IMG/VR virus record: IMGVR_UViG_3300042351_001682
Location: 1-21,989 of that record
Origin: a virus
Length of the DNA: 21,989 bases
Direction: 5' to 3' (one strand)
Positions 1 through 7,644 of this stretch are shown here, piece by piece; position 1 is the stretch's first letter; each line of letters begins with the position of its first letter. Position numbers and translations under genes: made by a program. Below the pieces are notes generated by a model. It ran no database searches, was not told the DNA's origin, and worked only from the letters and a program-made list of their open reading frames with translations.

Positions 1-1
1 T

Positions 2-241
2 ACATCATTACCAAATGATTTAACAGTTGGAGGTGATCTTGATTTATATGATACCAAAATTACTACATTACCAAATGATTTAACAGTTGGAGGTGATCTT
101 GATTTATATGGTACCAAAATTACATCATTACCGAATGGTCTAACAGTTGGAGGTTACCTTTATTTAAATCGTACCAAAATTACTACATTACCAAATGATT
201 TAACAGTTGGTGGTAATCTTCATTTATTAGATACTCCAATA
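2..241 (+). repeat. 60-bp in-frame tandem repeats coding the LRR units
   Basis: Successive 60-base blocks align without gaps. The invariant core is TTACCAAATGATTTAACAGT; the variable codons fall around GATCTTGATTTATATGAT. The period is a multiple of three, so copies can be gained or lost by recombination without breaking the frame. Confidence 0.9.
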
Positions 242-310
242 AGTAAAAAATATTCTAAGGAAGAAATTAAAAAAATGGTTCCGGGAGTAGAAGGTAATAT
301 TTATATATAA
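2..310 (+). CDS. 20-residue LRR-type repeat protein, 3' part only (5' end outside window)
   Basis: Reading from base 2, the frame encodes three complete copies plus a partial leading copy of a 20-residue unit of the form xLxLxxTxITSLPNDLTVGG. It then has the ending TPISKKYSKEEIKKMVPG and a TAA at 308-310. The same repeat and ending occur in two complete paralogues at 10265 and 11797, so this is a third family member whose start lies left of the window. The LPxxL...LxLxxTxI spacing resembles the short 20-residue bacterial leucine-rich repeats of the IpaH/YopM type, which form a solenoid binding surface. The paralogues begin with a probable capsid-targeting peptide, so this one may too, but that part is not visible. 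Its ligand and function are unknown. Confidence 0.85.
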   Translation, partial: TSLPNDLTVGGDLDLYDTKITTLPNDLTVGGDLDLYGTKITSLPNGLTVGGYLYLNRTKITTLPNDLTVGGNLHLLDTPISKKYSKEEIKKMVPGVEGNIYI

Positions 311-320
311 ACAAAAACAA

Positions 321-719
321 ATGAAAAAATCAGAATTAAGGCAAATTATTAAAGAAGAAGTTGAATCTATAGTAAATGAAACACGTACTAGTACTAAAGA
401 TTTTGAAATAAAAGATGAAATTGGTAAATTTTTTGTAGTTACATCTCCTTTTAAAAATGATACTAAAGAAGATATACTATTTGAATCAGACGTTTTTAGC
501 TTTGCAAATCAAGTTAGAGGAGGTTTAACATTTGAGGAGGTATTGGGATTATACAAAAACAAATCAGATGCTAATAGAATAGCAACTGAAGCCTTAAAAG
601 AACGTGATACCCATTTAGATGAATTAAAATCATCAATGGAAGAATTCAGAAACCATAAAAAAGAAACAGAAGGTAAAAAATCAAGAGCTAAAGAATTAAT
701 ACAAAAACTACAAAAATAA
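321..719 (+). CDS. Unknown 132-aa protein with N-terminal capsid-targeting-like peptide
   Basis: The ATG follows the A-rich leader ACAAAAACAA and no Shine-Dalgarno is present. The first 20 residues (MKKSELRQIIKEEVESIVNE, then T) match an N-terminal pattern shared with the proteins at 5157, 7204, 8679 and 18150. They end in VNE|T, close to the [LI]-x-E site cut by T4-type prohead proteases. The middle (about residues 28-60) is a small mixed alpha/beta segment. The C-terminal 50 residues are highly charged and probably helical or coiled coil (repeated K/E around residues 90-132). The stop TAA overlaps the next start (TAATG), suggesting translational coupling. I do not recognise the family. A packaged internal protein is the best inference. 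Confidence 0.8.
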   Translation: MKKSELRQIIKEEVESIVNETRTSTKDFEIKDEIGKFFVVTSPFKNDTKEDILFESDVFSFANQVRGGLTFEEVLGLYKNKSDANRIATEALKERDTHLDELKSSMEEFRNHKKETEGKKSRAKELIQKLQK

Positions 720-1765
720 TGAATTCTTTAGTAGAATATTTAATTATGCCTATTATAGAAGAATCTACCTATAAACCGGGAGTAGTATTACTTCCAGGAG
801 CATTTAAACCACCAACCGAAGGACATTTTAATTTAGTTAAGGAATTAGCTATGGATCCTAGAACAAAAGAGTTAATTGTTATAATATCAGCAGGACAGAG
901 AGAAAATATAGGTTCTGAAGAATCTGAAAAAATATGGAAAATATATCTTAAACATCTTCCAAGTAATGTTAAAGTAATGGTATCTCCTGAAAGTTCTCCT
1001 GTTAAAGCAGCATATAGTATTATAAAAGATAATCCTGATACTCATTATTTAGTAGCAGTAGGATATAGAGACGAAAGAGATAAAAAGGATATCGATAGAA
1101 TCAAATCCTCAGAAAAATATCCAAATGCTGAAGGATTAGTATATAAAACAGATTCATCCACAAGAGCTACAGACGCCCGAAAAGAACTAGAGTCAAATAA
1201 TCAAGAAGGATTTAATGAATATCTCCCTTCCCAACTCACCCCACCAGAAAAAAATAAAGTGTGGAATATATTAACTAATCCATCAATCCAAGAATCGGAT
1301 CGAAAAGGAATTAAAGCGTTTTCCCGTGAAATTATAACAACCAACGAATCGCAACCTAAAGATTTTTCATTTTCATTAGAGGGGGGTTGGCTTCTTAAAA
1401 ATGGGTTATTATCTTTAACAAATTTTATGATTGAAAACGGGGTAAATATTAAACCACTTCCTAGGGTTGTATTAATAGAAGATGATAAGAACAATGCATC
1501 TAATATTTTAGGTAAAACGGCTTATTATAACCCACAAAATAAATCAATAGTAATTTATACTTTAAATCGTCATCCTATTGATGTACTTTCAAGCTTCTGC
1601 CATGAAATAATCCATCATATTCAAAATTTAGATGGTAGATTAAAAAACATAAATACACAAAATATATTGGAAGATGATTATTTAAAAGAAATAGAAAGGG
1701 AGGCATATGAGCAAGGTGGCCTAATATTTAGGCAATATAAGGACTTCATGAGAAAAAGTATGTAA
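719..1765 (+). CDS. Cytidylyltransferase-like nucleotidyltransferase fused to HExxH metallopeptidase-like domain
   Basis: Residues about 20-170 look like a HIGH-superfamily nucleotidyltransferase (the NMNAT/TagD/RfaE-C type). GAFKPPTEGH at 27-36 matches GxFxPxHxGH, with the first histidine replaced by threonine. An SSTRATDAR segment near residue 142 occupies the place of the usual ISSTxIR motif. The C-terminal part (about 210-348) carries HEIIHH at 295-300 within SSFCHEIIHHIQ, followed by an EREAYEQG helix. That is a minimal zincin arrangement in which a downstream Glu could be the third zinc ligand. The protein is therefore a two-enzyme fusion. The N-terminus (MPIIEE|S at 10-16) may be a targeting peptide. 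The substrate cannot be read from sequence. The missing first His leaves it open whether the transferase is active. Confidence 0.75.
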   Translation: MNSLVEYLIMPIIEESTYKPGVVLLPGAFKPPTEGHFNLVKELAMDPRTKELIVIISAGQRENIGSEESEKIWKIYLKHLPSNVKVMVSPESSPVKAAYSIIKDNPDTHYLVAVGYRDERDKKDIDRIKSSEKYPNAEGLVYKTDSSTRATDARKELESNNQEGFNEYLPSQLTPPEKNKVWNILTNPSIQESDRKGIKAFSREIITTNESQPKDFSFSLEGGWLLKNGLLSLTNFMIENGVNIKPLPRVVLIEDDKNNASNILGKTAYYNPQNKSIVIYTLNRHPIDVLSSFCHEIIHHIQNLDGRLKNINTQNILEDDYLKEIEREAYEQGGLIFRQYKDFMRKSM

Positions 1766-1775
1766 ACTATCTTCT

Positions 1776-1794
1776 TATAATATTTATGATAAAA
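1776..1794 (+). promoter_or_regulatory. Shared 19-nt intergenic element (copy 1)
   Basis: TATAATATTTATGATAAAA lies just before the GIY-YIG start at 1799. An almost identical copy (one base different) lies at 18124-18142, before an unrelated gene. The inner 18 bases are an imperfect palindrome. It could be a promoter or operator of phage late genes; the role is inferred from position only. Confidence 0.35.
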
Positions 1795-1798
1795 CATC

Positions 1799-2608
1799 AT
1801 GAGTATAGGAATTTATAAAATTACTAATCCTAAAGGTAAATTATATATAGGTAAAAGTAAAAATATAGAAAAAAGATTTAAATCATATTATAAAATGTGG
1901 CATTGTAATCAACAGATTCAATTATTTAATAGTTTAAGAAAATATGGACCTGAAAATCATACCTTTGAAATTATTGAAGAATGTTGTATTGATCAACTTA
2001 ATAAAAGGGAAATTTACTATATTAAATTATATAATTCTTTAGATAATGGATTAAATCTGACAATGGGGGGAGATGGAGGAAAAATAACAAAAGAAGCGGC
2101 CATATTAAGGGGACTTAAATCAAGAAAACCTATATTGCAATATGATTTAGAAGGTAATTTTATAAGAGAATTTTTGGGTGCTGTAGAAGCTATTGAATTC
2201 TTAGGAAGAGGTAATCCAAACAATATAAATGATTGCGCTCGAGGAAAATATATTAGTACATATGGTTATATATGGGTATATAAATGTGGGGATATAGAAC
2301 AAATTATATCTCCAAGACTTTCCAATCAAGGATGCCATAATAAATGGGATAAAGAAAGAAGAGAAAAAATAACCCAATCCAGAATGAACGAAAAAAGAAG
2401 TAAAGAATTCTGTGATAAAATGTCAAATCTAAAAAAGAAAAAAATATATCAGTATGATATTTATAATAAATTAAATAATACTTTTCCTAGTTTTAATTCA
2501 TTTGATGGGTGTGGGGTTATAGGAACAACAAAACTTAGAAAAATTTTAAATAAAAATATATACTATAAAGGTTATAAGTACACTAATACTAAATTGAATA
2601 ATGATTAA
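1799..2608 (+). CDS. GIY-YIG homing endonuclease with NUMOD-type DNA-binding modules
   Basis: The N-terminal nuclease domain (about 1-90) shows GIY at 4-6, YIG at 16-18, the catalytic Arg at 26 (NIEKRF) and the catalytic Glu at 71 in KREIYYI. From about residue 110, IlQYDLEGNFIREF followed by the ANINDCARG-like segment and YGYIW matches the NUMOD1/HTH module of free-standing phage homing enzymes. A basic NUMOD3-like linker (about 185-215) and a second QYD module follow. The gene is inserted between two cargo-like genes, and its tail overlaps the next ATG by 8 nt. Its role is mobility: it cuts cognate sites in related genomes to spread itself. It is not a structural gene. Confidence 0.9.
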   Translation: MSIGIYKITNPKGKLYIGKSKNIEKRFKSYYKMWHCNQQIQLFNSLRKYGPENHTFEIIEECCIDQLNKREIYYIKLYNSLDNGLNLTMGGDGGKITKEAAILRGLKSRKPILQYDLEGNFIREFLGAVEAIEFLGRGNPNNINDCARGKYISTYGYIWVYKCGDIEQIISPRLSNQGCHNKWDKERREKITQSRMNEKRSKEFCDKMSNLKKKKIYQYDIYNKLNNTFPSFNSFDGCGVIGTTKLRKILNKNIYYKGYKYTNTKLNND

Positions 2609-3119
2609 ATTAAAAGATATATTCGAAAATGAAATAATAGATCAAGTATTCCAAATATATTGTGATTTAGACGGATGTTTAGCCGACTTTGATAAACGAT
2701 TCGAATATTTTGCAGGGATGTCTCCTTCTGAATATGAAAAGGCATTTGGGATTAAAAAGTTTTGGGAATTGATAGACGAAAAAGTAGGTGTAAAATTTTG
2801 GACAGGGATTCCTTGGATGGAAGATGGTAAAATACTTTGGGAATTTATCAAACCACACAATCCAATAATTCTCTCAGCTCCTTCTAGGAATGAAGTAAGT
2901 AAAATGGGTAAAAGAATTTGGGTGAAAAGAAATATGCCTGGAACTAAACTCATCTTGGCAAGTAGAGGTAATAAACAAAATTACTCTGATAAATCTAATA
3001 TACTTATCGACGATAGATTAGACACAATTGAAGAATGGAGAGCAAAGGGAGGAATAGGAATTCATCATACTTCAGCATCATCCACAATTTCACAATTAAA
3101 AAAATTAGGATTTAAATAA
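2601..3119 (+). CDS. HAD-superfamily phosphatase, 5'(3')-deoxyribonucleotidase-like, with targeting-like N-terminus
   Basis: The HAD motifs are in order. Motif I is DLDGCLADF at 22-30, with nucleophile D22 and acid D24. Motif II is the LSAPS segment near S92. A motif III lysine region lies around 116-131, and motif IV is ILIDDR at 134-139. Size and layout fit the NT5C-type deoxyribonucleotidase family, which dephosphorylates dNMPs. The first ten residues, MIKLKDIFEN, match the MIKLxDIxxE leader of five other proteins in this window and are not part of a normal HAD fold. They suggest prohead targeting with cleavage at IFE|N. The ATG overlaps the end of the homing endonuclease gene, so this start was probably created or preserved by that insertion. 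Confidence 0.8.
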   Translation: MIKLKDIFENEIIDQVFQIYCDLDGCLADFDKRFEYFAGMSPSEYEKAFGIKKFWELIDEKVGVKFWTGIPWMEDGKILWEFIKPHNPIILSAPSRNEVSKMGKRIWVKRNMPGTKLILASRGNKQNYSDKSNILIDDRLDTIEEWRAKGGIGIHHTSASSTISQLKKLGFK

Positions 3120-3125
3120 ACAAAT

Positions 3126-3521
3126 ATGAATATAAGATTAGTAGGTAATACCGAAGAAGATTTACAAGCCATCGTTAAAGACATTAAAGATTATTTTAAA
3201 AATGTTAACAAAGATTTTACAAGTAAATTCACAACAGAAAAACGTAAGTTTGCAGAAGATGGAAAAATTGTTGAGAAATCTATAGATTTTATTACTGCTA
3301 AAGATAATGTTAATGGTAAAGAAACAACCATAAAACTTATTCCTATGTTAAACCCAACTGAAATGAAAATTGAATTGGGGAATGAAGGAGAATCTGTTAT
3401 TAAAGGTAAAATTAAAAATCAACTTAAGGGTCGTGGTAAGATTAAATCGTATACTAAGGACGCTAAGAAACCAATGAATGAAACTCATTTAATGACTATA
3501 ATTAAATCTATAGTAAGATAA
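3126..3521 (+). CDS. Unknown 131-aa basic protein
   Basis: The start is an ATG six bases after the previous stop, in an A-rich leader. The protein is Lys-rich with alternating beta-like segments (IDFITAKDNVNGKETTIKLI, about 54-73). Its last 15 residues, MNETHLMTIIKSIVR, resemble the helical xxLxxIIKxxV peptide that other proteins here carry at the N-terminus, but placed at the C-terminus. I do not recognise the family. The position within the cargo-like cluster suggests a virion or internal protein, without direct proof. Confidence 0.75.
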   Translation: MNIRLVGNTEEDLQAIVKDIKDYFKNVNKDFTSKFTTEKRKFAEDGKIVEKSIDFITAKDNVNGKETTIKLIPMLNPTEMKIELGNEGESVIKGKIKNQLKGRGKIKSYTKDAKKPMNETHLMTIIKSIVR

Positions 3522-3522
3522 T

Positions 3523-3720
3523 ATGAGACTCCTACGACTTATAATGATACCATTTATTATGGTTTTAATATTAACAGGATGTGTAGTTATTAAACAATCT
3601 ACTCCTATTAAACCTAATTCTGCACAATCCCAACCATGTTCTATTTGTATCCAAGAGGGAGTTGCTCATTGTATATATCATTCACCATATAATATTCAAA
3701 TAATAAAAATAAATAAATGA
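3523..3720 (+). CDS. Small lipoprotein (65 aa)
   Basis: The N-terminus MRLLRLIMIPFIMVLILTGC is a classical lipoprotein signal: basic start, hydrophobic core, and lipobox LTGC with Cys20 as the lipidated residue. The mature part is about 45 residues. It starts with a T/P/S/Q-rich linker and contains a CSIC...C..H cluster (CSICIQEGVAHCIYH) that might bind metal or form disulfides. It ends by overlapping the next start (ATGA). Phage lipoproteins of this size act as outer-membrane spanin subunits or as superinfection-blocking lipoproteins. No partner inner-membrane spanin is evident next to it, so I do not choose between these. Confidence 0.75.
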   Translation: MRLLRLIMIPFIMVLILTGCVVIKQSTPIKPNSAQSQPCSICIQEGVAHCIYHSPYNIQIIKINK

Positions 3721-4289
3721 GTGAAAATGTTTTAAAAAAGGAATTCAACCCTAAAGATGTAAGTAGGTTAAGAAATCTAATCCAGGGTAAATATGGAGAC
3801 AACACAACTACAGGAGTAGGTTATACTAAATCATTTATTTATAGAGAAGAAAATGATGTATGGGAAGAAGATGGTAGAAAATGGACTATAAAAAACGGAA
3901 TTAAACAAAATATTACTAAACTAGATGAGGCTAAGAAAACTCATCTTTTACCTCTATTATGCCCATCTTGTAAATCACCAATGACACCTCATAGAGATAG
4001 ATCATTTTATAATATTCATAAAATGTGTTTAAATTGTGTTTCTATAATGGAAACTAAATTACGCCGTGAAGGAAAGTGGGAAGAATACGAAAAAAATATT
4101 CATAATAACGAAATAGATAATCTTATAAGAGAATTTAAGTTATGGGTAGAAGACGATTTAAAAGATAAAAACCAATCATATATCACGGAAGCCGGTGATC
4201 TTGAGAAATGGGTTGGGGGTTCTAGTACTGAACAAAAAGAACAACAAATTCAAGAAACCCTCAAATATTTAGAAAATTTAAAGAAATGA
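3717..4289 (+). CDS. Zinc-ribbon-like protein (190 aa)
   Basis: Two CxxC pairs, CPSC at 82-85 and CLNC at 104-107, are separated by a short His/Arg-rich segment (MTPHRDRSFYNIHKM). They form a treble-clef or zinc-ribbon-like site. The N-terminal 80 residues include a WEEDGRKWTIKNGIKQ hairpin, and the C-terminal 80 residues are acidic and helical. Proteins of this general layout occur in marine T4-like phages, but I know of no assigned function. The start overlaps the preceding stop and the stop overlaps the next start, so it is part of a tightly coupled run. Confidence 0.78.
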   Translation: MSENVLKKEFNPKDVSRLRNLIQGKYGDNTTTGVGYTKSFIYREENDVWEEDGRKWTIKNGIKQNITKLDEAKKTHLLPLLCPSCKSPMTPHRDRSFYNIHKMCLNCVSIMETKLRREGKWEEYEKNIHNNEIDNLIREFKLWVEDDLKDKNQSYITEAGDLEKWVGGSSTEQKEQQIQETLKYLENLKK

Positions 4290-4909
4290 ACATAACTTCT
4301 ATTACATTATTATCTTCAATTTTAGTAGCACTAATTACTTCAGTATTAGGCCCAATATTATTAGTATGGGTTCGAAGTAAATTTGATAATACTAAGAAAA
4401 TCGATACATTAGGTGAAGCGTTTAAAGTTAATGAAGAAGTAGACCATCAATTAGATATTATGATGGATAAACTAAAATGTGATAGAATATGGATAGCTCA
4501 ATTTCATAATGGAGGGCATTTTTACCCTACAGGAAAATCCATTCAAAAATTCTCAATTTTCTACGAAAAAATATCACCATTAATAGTTCCAGTTAGAAAT
4601 ATATTTCAAAACATCCCAACATCATTATTTCCTAAAACATTAGTTAAACTACACAATGATGGGGAACTCATAATTCATGATAATGAAATAAGTAATTATC
4701 AAGATATATCTTATTTATTTGATAACTGTAAAACTAAATCATTATATATGATTGCTATTAAAGACTTAGAAGGACATTTTATAGGAATAATATCAGTATC
4801 GTACGAAGTAAACAAACATACTTTAAACCAAGAAGAATGGATATTTTTACGTCAAAAAATAGGAGCAATTGGAAGTATATTAACTAATTATTTAAACCAA
4901 CAAAAATAA
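4286..4909 (+). CDS. Membrane-anchored GAF-like domain protein
   Basis: Residues about 5-29 (ITLLSSILVALITSVLGPIL) form one strong transmembrane helix followed by a basic stop (VRSKF). Residues about 50-205 look like a GAF-type sensor domain. It begins with a helix, then CDRIWIAQFHNGGHFYPTG, and closes with the paired strands SLYMIAIKDLEGHFIGIISVSY and a final helix. A single N-terminal helix with a soluble C-terminal domain is also the topology of the T4 holin T (218 aa), but I see no sequence likeness to it. Membrane placement of a ligand-sensing fold suggests sensing of host state or lysis/exclusion control; this is an inference. Confidence 0.7.
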   Translation: MNITSITLLSSILVALITSVLGPILLVWVRSKFDNTKKIDTLGEAFKVNEEVDHQLDIMMDKLKCDRIWIAQFHNGGHFYPTGKSIQKFSIFYEKISPLIVPVRNIFQNIPTSLFPKTLVKLHNDGELIIHDNEISNYQDISYLFDNCKTKSLYMIAIKDLEGHFIGIISVSYEVNKHTLNQEEWIFLRQKIGAIGSILTNYLNQQK

Positions 4910-4916
4910 AACAAAA

Positions 4917-5114
4917 ATGGATAACTTTAGCGTAACTAAATGGAATAGAGAAAGATATATTGATGAAAACAAAGATGTTAAATCAACTAAAAAAATACAA
5001 GAAGCATATAATTCATTAATTTCTATGATTGAGAAAAAATCAAAACAATTAAATGATGATGAATTATATGAATTACATGAAAAAATGAAATCGTTTTTTA
5101 CAAAATCAATTTAA
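4917..5114 (+). CDS. Unknown 65-aa protein
   Basis: The start is in the leader AAACAAAAATGG, without Shine-Dalgarno. The N-terminus FSVTKWNRERYIDEN resembles short W-N-x-x-RY leaders seen on small proteins of marine T4-like phages. The rest is predominantly helical and charged (about 22-60). No catalytic motif is present. A small virion-associated or regulatory protein is possible; the function is unknown. Confidence 0.7.
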   Translation: MDNFSVTKWNRERYIDENKDVKSTKKIQEAYNSLISMIEKKSKQLNDDELYELHEKMKSFFTKSI

Positions 5115-5156
5115 CTTTTATATTATTTTACATATTTATTAATAAACAATAACATA

Positions 5157-5705
5157 ATGAACAACGAATTTGATTTCAAAGGGTATTTAAAAAATAACCC
5201 ACTATTAAAAGAAACTAATATTAATATCAATATTAACGAATCTAAACTTAGAGAAAGAGTAAAAGCCGAAATTTTATCTGCATTAAAAGAAAATGATGCA
5301 TATGAAGGAATTGGGGAATTTGATAGTAATAAACCCGCTCGTATTAAAGAATTTATTATAGCACTTAATAGGCTTGTAGATGAATATCACGCAGAATTAT
5401 ACTTAAATGATGGTGTATTTGATGCTATTTCAATGGTGATAAAATATGCTCAAGAAGAAGCAATGAATATGAATGAAGCTGAAGAAAAAGACCAACCAGA
5501 AGAAAAAGACCAACCAGAAGAAGAAACAACAACCCCAGAAGTAGCAGACGTAGAACCTGAAATTACTGGTGATGAAAAAATAGTACAAGACGCTTTAACA
5601 AAGGCATATGAAGCAGCAAATAAAATGGGTGATAAAAAACTATTAGACCAAATAGGAAATACTATCACATTTTTCACACGTTCTCACATTGTAAGTAACA
5701 AATAA
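5157..5705 (+). CDS. Acidic modular protein with an internal targeting-like/cleavage motif
   Basis: The start ATG follows AACAATAACATA. Residues 28-45 (ESKLRERVKAEILSALKE) carry the LRxxIKxEIxxxLxE peptide that other proteins here place at the N-terminus. A folded helical segment follows (about 48-102). Then NMNEAEEK, an MNE|A site, leads into a Pro/Glu-rich linker with an exact tandem repeat (EEKDQP twice, near 108-120). A C-terminal helical module (about 138-182) follows. The layout reads as modules joined by a flexible acidic linker and possible prohead-protease sites. No enzymatic motif is visible. Confidence 0.78.
   Translation: MNNEFDFKGYLKNNPLLKETNINININESKLRERVKAEILSALKENDAYEGIGEFDSNKPARIKEFIIALNRLVDEYHAELYLNDGVFDAISMVIKYAQEEAMNMNEAEEKDQPEEKDQPEEETTTPEVADVEPEITGDEKIVQDALTKAYEAANKMGDKKLLDQIGNTITFFTRSHIVSNK
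5481..5516 (+). repeat. 18-bp perfect tandem duplication
   Basis: GAAGAAAAAGACCAACCA occurs twice head to tail, in frame, encoding EEKDQP twice in the acidic linker of the 5157 gene. It is likely a slippage product that lengthens the linker. Confidence 0.9.
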
Positions 5706-5733
5706 AATTTTTATAAACCAAAACCAACCATTT

Positions 5734-5910
5734 ATGAACACACAGGAATTAATTACCAGAATGCAAGAAGTATTTGAAACTCTAACTACTGAAAATTCAA
5801 GTAAATTTAAAACAGGAAAAGGTAGAGCTAGAAAAGCAGCAAGTGAATTAAAAAAATTAGCTGGTGAATACAAAAAAGCATCTCTAGAAGAAAGCAAAAC
5901 CACAATCTAA
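5734..5910 (+). CDS. Hc1-like histone H1-like small basic protein (58 aa)
   Basis: The ATG at 5734 opens a 58-codon frame ending in TAA at 5908-5910, whose last base is the A of the next ATG (TAATG). The product starts [17 protein letters not shown] and has a Lys/Arg-rich core, [18 protein letters not shown], then GEYKKAS. The two-helix plan, acidic/neutral then a basic RARKAxxELKKLA helix, matches the Hc1 histone-like family (Pfam Histone_HC1) known from Chlamydia and widespread as about 60-aa proteins in Bacteroidota. The expected role is DNA binding or compaction, either of host DNA during takeover or of phage DNA in the capsid. The family call rests on pattern recognition only. Confidence 0.65.
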   Translation: MNTQELITRMQEVFETLTTENSSKFKTGKGRARKAASELKKLAGEYKKASLEESKTTI

Positions 5911-7211
5911 TGAACCAAACCTCAGGCCTCATCGTAAAAGGTGTAAATCCTATAGACAATCATGAAATAAGTAATGTTATTCAAGGTGGCACATTTTACG
6001 GTGAGTGGTTTCCTGATAAAAATCATTGGTTCTTTCCTTTTGATGAACAAAACTTGTTATCATTAAGGGATGATTTAGAACAAAAATTTATTGATACTGG
6101 AATTCATGCAGTATATACTGAAGTTGATGTAGAATTAAACGAATCTCTATCTAAAAAAGTAATAGATGCTAGAGAGGAAATTCTTAAAAACATGAAATCA
6201 AATAAAAGAGAATTAGTAAAGCGATATGGTGCTGATGCTGAGAAAGTTATGTATGGTAGAGCAACAAATTTAGCAAAAAAACAAATAAATAAAATGAACA
6301 CAGAAAAATTAAGAGAACTTATAAAAAGTAAACTTTTAGAAGCTCCTAAAAAAGATCTAAATAACGACGGAGAAATAAACTCAAAAGACTATTTAATGGC
6401 TCGTGATAAAGCTATTAAAGCAAAAATGGGAAATACAAACGAAGCCGAAGAAGGTGATTTTATTTCTGATTTTATTAAAGCATTAGAAGATGTTAAAACT
6501 GTTTTTTTATCTAAATCAAAAAATAATAAAATAAAAGGTCCAATTCTTAAAGCATTTAATGAATTTATTGATGAAATAGATAGACTTGCTCCTCAAAAAT
6601 TAAAAGAAAACATGAGCGGAGAATCAGGCATAATGGTATTTGGTAGAACTCCTATAGATAATAATGCAATCGGTGAATTTATCGAAGAAGAAGATTATTA
6701 TTATGCAGAGTGGAATAGAGAAGGATTTTGGTTTTTTCCTGAACAAGAAGATTCATATAATGATTTAGAAAAAGCATTAGATAGAGAATTTGCTAAAAGA
6801 GGAATTGATGCAAGATTTGAAGGAATATTTATGGAATCATTAAATGAAGATGATTGGATGCAAGCTGATGACGAATCAGATATGGCTAAGTCGCAATTAA
6901 GATCTATTCAATCTAATGTTTCTAAATTAATGAACATGATTGGAGATGACGAACAATTAGACGCTTGGGTACAAGCTAAATTAACTAAAGCAGAAGACTA
7001 CTTAAACTCAGTTGAAGGATATTTAGAGGGTGAAAGTAGTTTAACTGAAAATGATGTTAAAAAAGACACTCCTGAAATTAAAGCATTAATGGTTACTGCC
7101 GATGATACATCAAAAACCCCAACAGAAAGAGATAAAGCAAGACAAAAATCATCTAATTTTGCTAAAACATTAGCTGAAAAATTAGCTAAACAAATTAAAG
7201 GAAATGACTAA
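5910..7211 (+). CDS. Multi-module virion-type protein with internal duplication and an EF-hand/dockerin-like loop
   Basis: Residues about 6-78 and 239-312 are two copies of the same domain. [15 protein letters not shown] aligns with [25 protein letters not shown] with [10 protein letters not shown], and both end in NES/LNE. Between them are a [21 protein letters not shown] helix (about 104-124), the shared peptide [15 protein letters not shown] (131-145), and [12 protein letters not shown] (149-160). The last fits a calcium-binding EF-hand or dockerin loop (D-x-N-x-D-G-x-I-N-x-x-D). Residues about 322-375 form a helical module ([10 protein letters not shown]...[12 protein letters not shown]). 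TNEA and LNE|D sites punctuate the modules. This looks like a composite internal or structural protein, perhaps processed in the prohead. The exact role is unknown. Confidence 0.75.
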   Translation: MNQTSGLIVKGVNPIDNHEISNVIQGGTFYGEWFPDKNHWFFPFDEQNLLSLRDDLEQKFIDTGIHAVYTEVDVELNESLSKKVIDAREEILKNMKSNKRELVKRYGADAEKVMYGRATNLAKKQINKMNTEKLRELIKSKLLEAPKKDLNNDGEINSKDYLMARDKAIKAKMGNTNEAEEGDFISDFIKALEDVKTVFLSKSKNNKIKGPILKAFNEFIDEIDRLAPQKLKENMSGESGIMVFGRTPIDNNAIGEFIEEEDYYYAEWNREGFWFFPEQEDSYNDLEKALDREFAKRGIDARFEGIFMESLNEDDWMQADDESDMAKSQLRSIQSNVSKLMNMIGDDEQLDAWVQAKLTKAEDYLNSVEGYLEGESSLTENDVKKDTPEIKALMVTADDTSKTPTERDKARQKSSNFAKTLAEKLAKQIKGND

Positions 7212-7641
7212 AACTGATCTTCGAAATTTAATTAGAAGCATAGCTCAACCTATTCTAAAGACTCCACCATCTACAGAAATACCAAATGTAGAATATGAGG
7301 AATTAGAAAAATTCCCTGAATTAAAAAAAATAATCGTTGATCTACTTACCCAAGACTATGCTCGTTTTTTAGATGGAATTGATTGGGTTGCTCCTCGCCC
7401 TACTACATTTAGAATAAATTTACTAAATGGACAAAATTTTTATCTGATATATGGAAAACGTAGTTGGATAGCTCAAGTTGAAGGTAAAAAATACTATCTT
7501 TTAAACCTAAACGAAGAAGAATCAGCGTGTCAAGCAATTGCTGGAATATTAAGGTTTGGTGCTAAAAATAAACCAGTAGCTGAAGGAGAAGAAGAAGAAT
7601 CTAAAGAAGAAGAAATACCTAAAGAAGAAGCCCCCGAATAA
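7204..7641 (+). CDS. Unknown 145-aa protein with targeting-like N-terminus and acidic tail
   Basis: The start overlaps the preceding stop by 8 nt. [19 protein letters not shown] matches the shared LRxxIK leader. Residues about 30-120 form a compact mixed fold ([37 protein letters not shown]). The last 20 residues are almost all Glu/Pro/Lys, a flexible acidic tail like that of scaffold or core proteins. The family is not recognised. The context among cargo-like proteins favours a virion-internal role. Confidence 0.77.
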   Translation: MTKTDLRNLIRSIAQPILKTPPSTEIPNVEYEELEKFPELKKIIVDLLTQDYARFLDGIDWVAPRPTTFRINLLNGQNFYLIYGKRSWIAQVEGKKYYLLNLNEEESACQAIAGILRFGAKNKPVAEGEEEESKEEEIPKEEAPE

Positions 7642-7644
7642 ACT

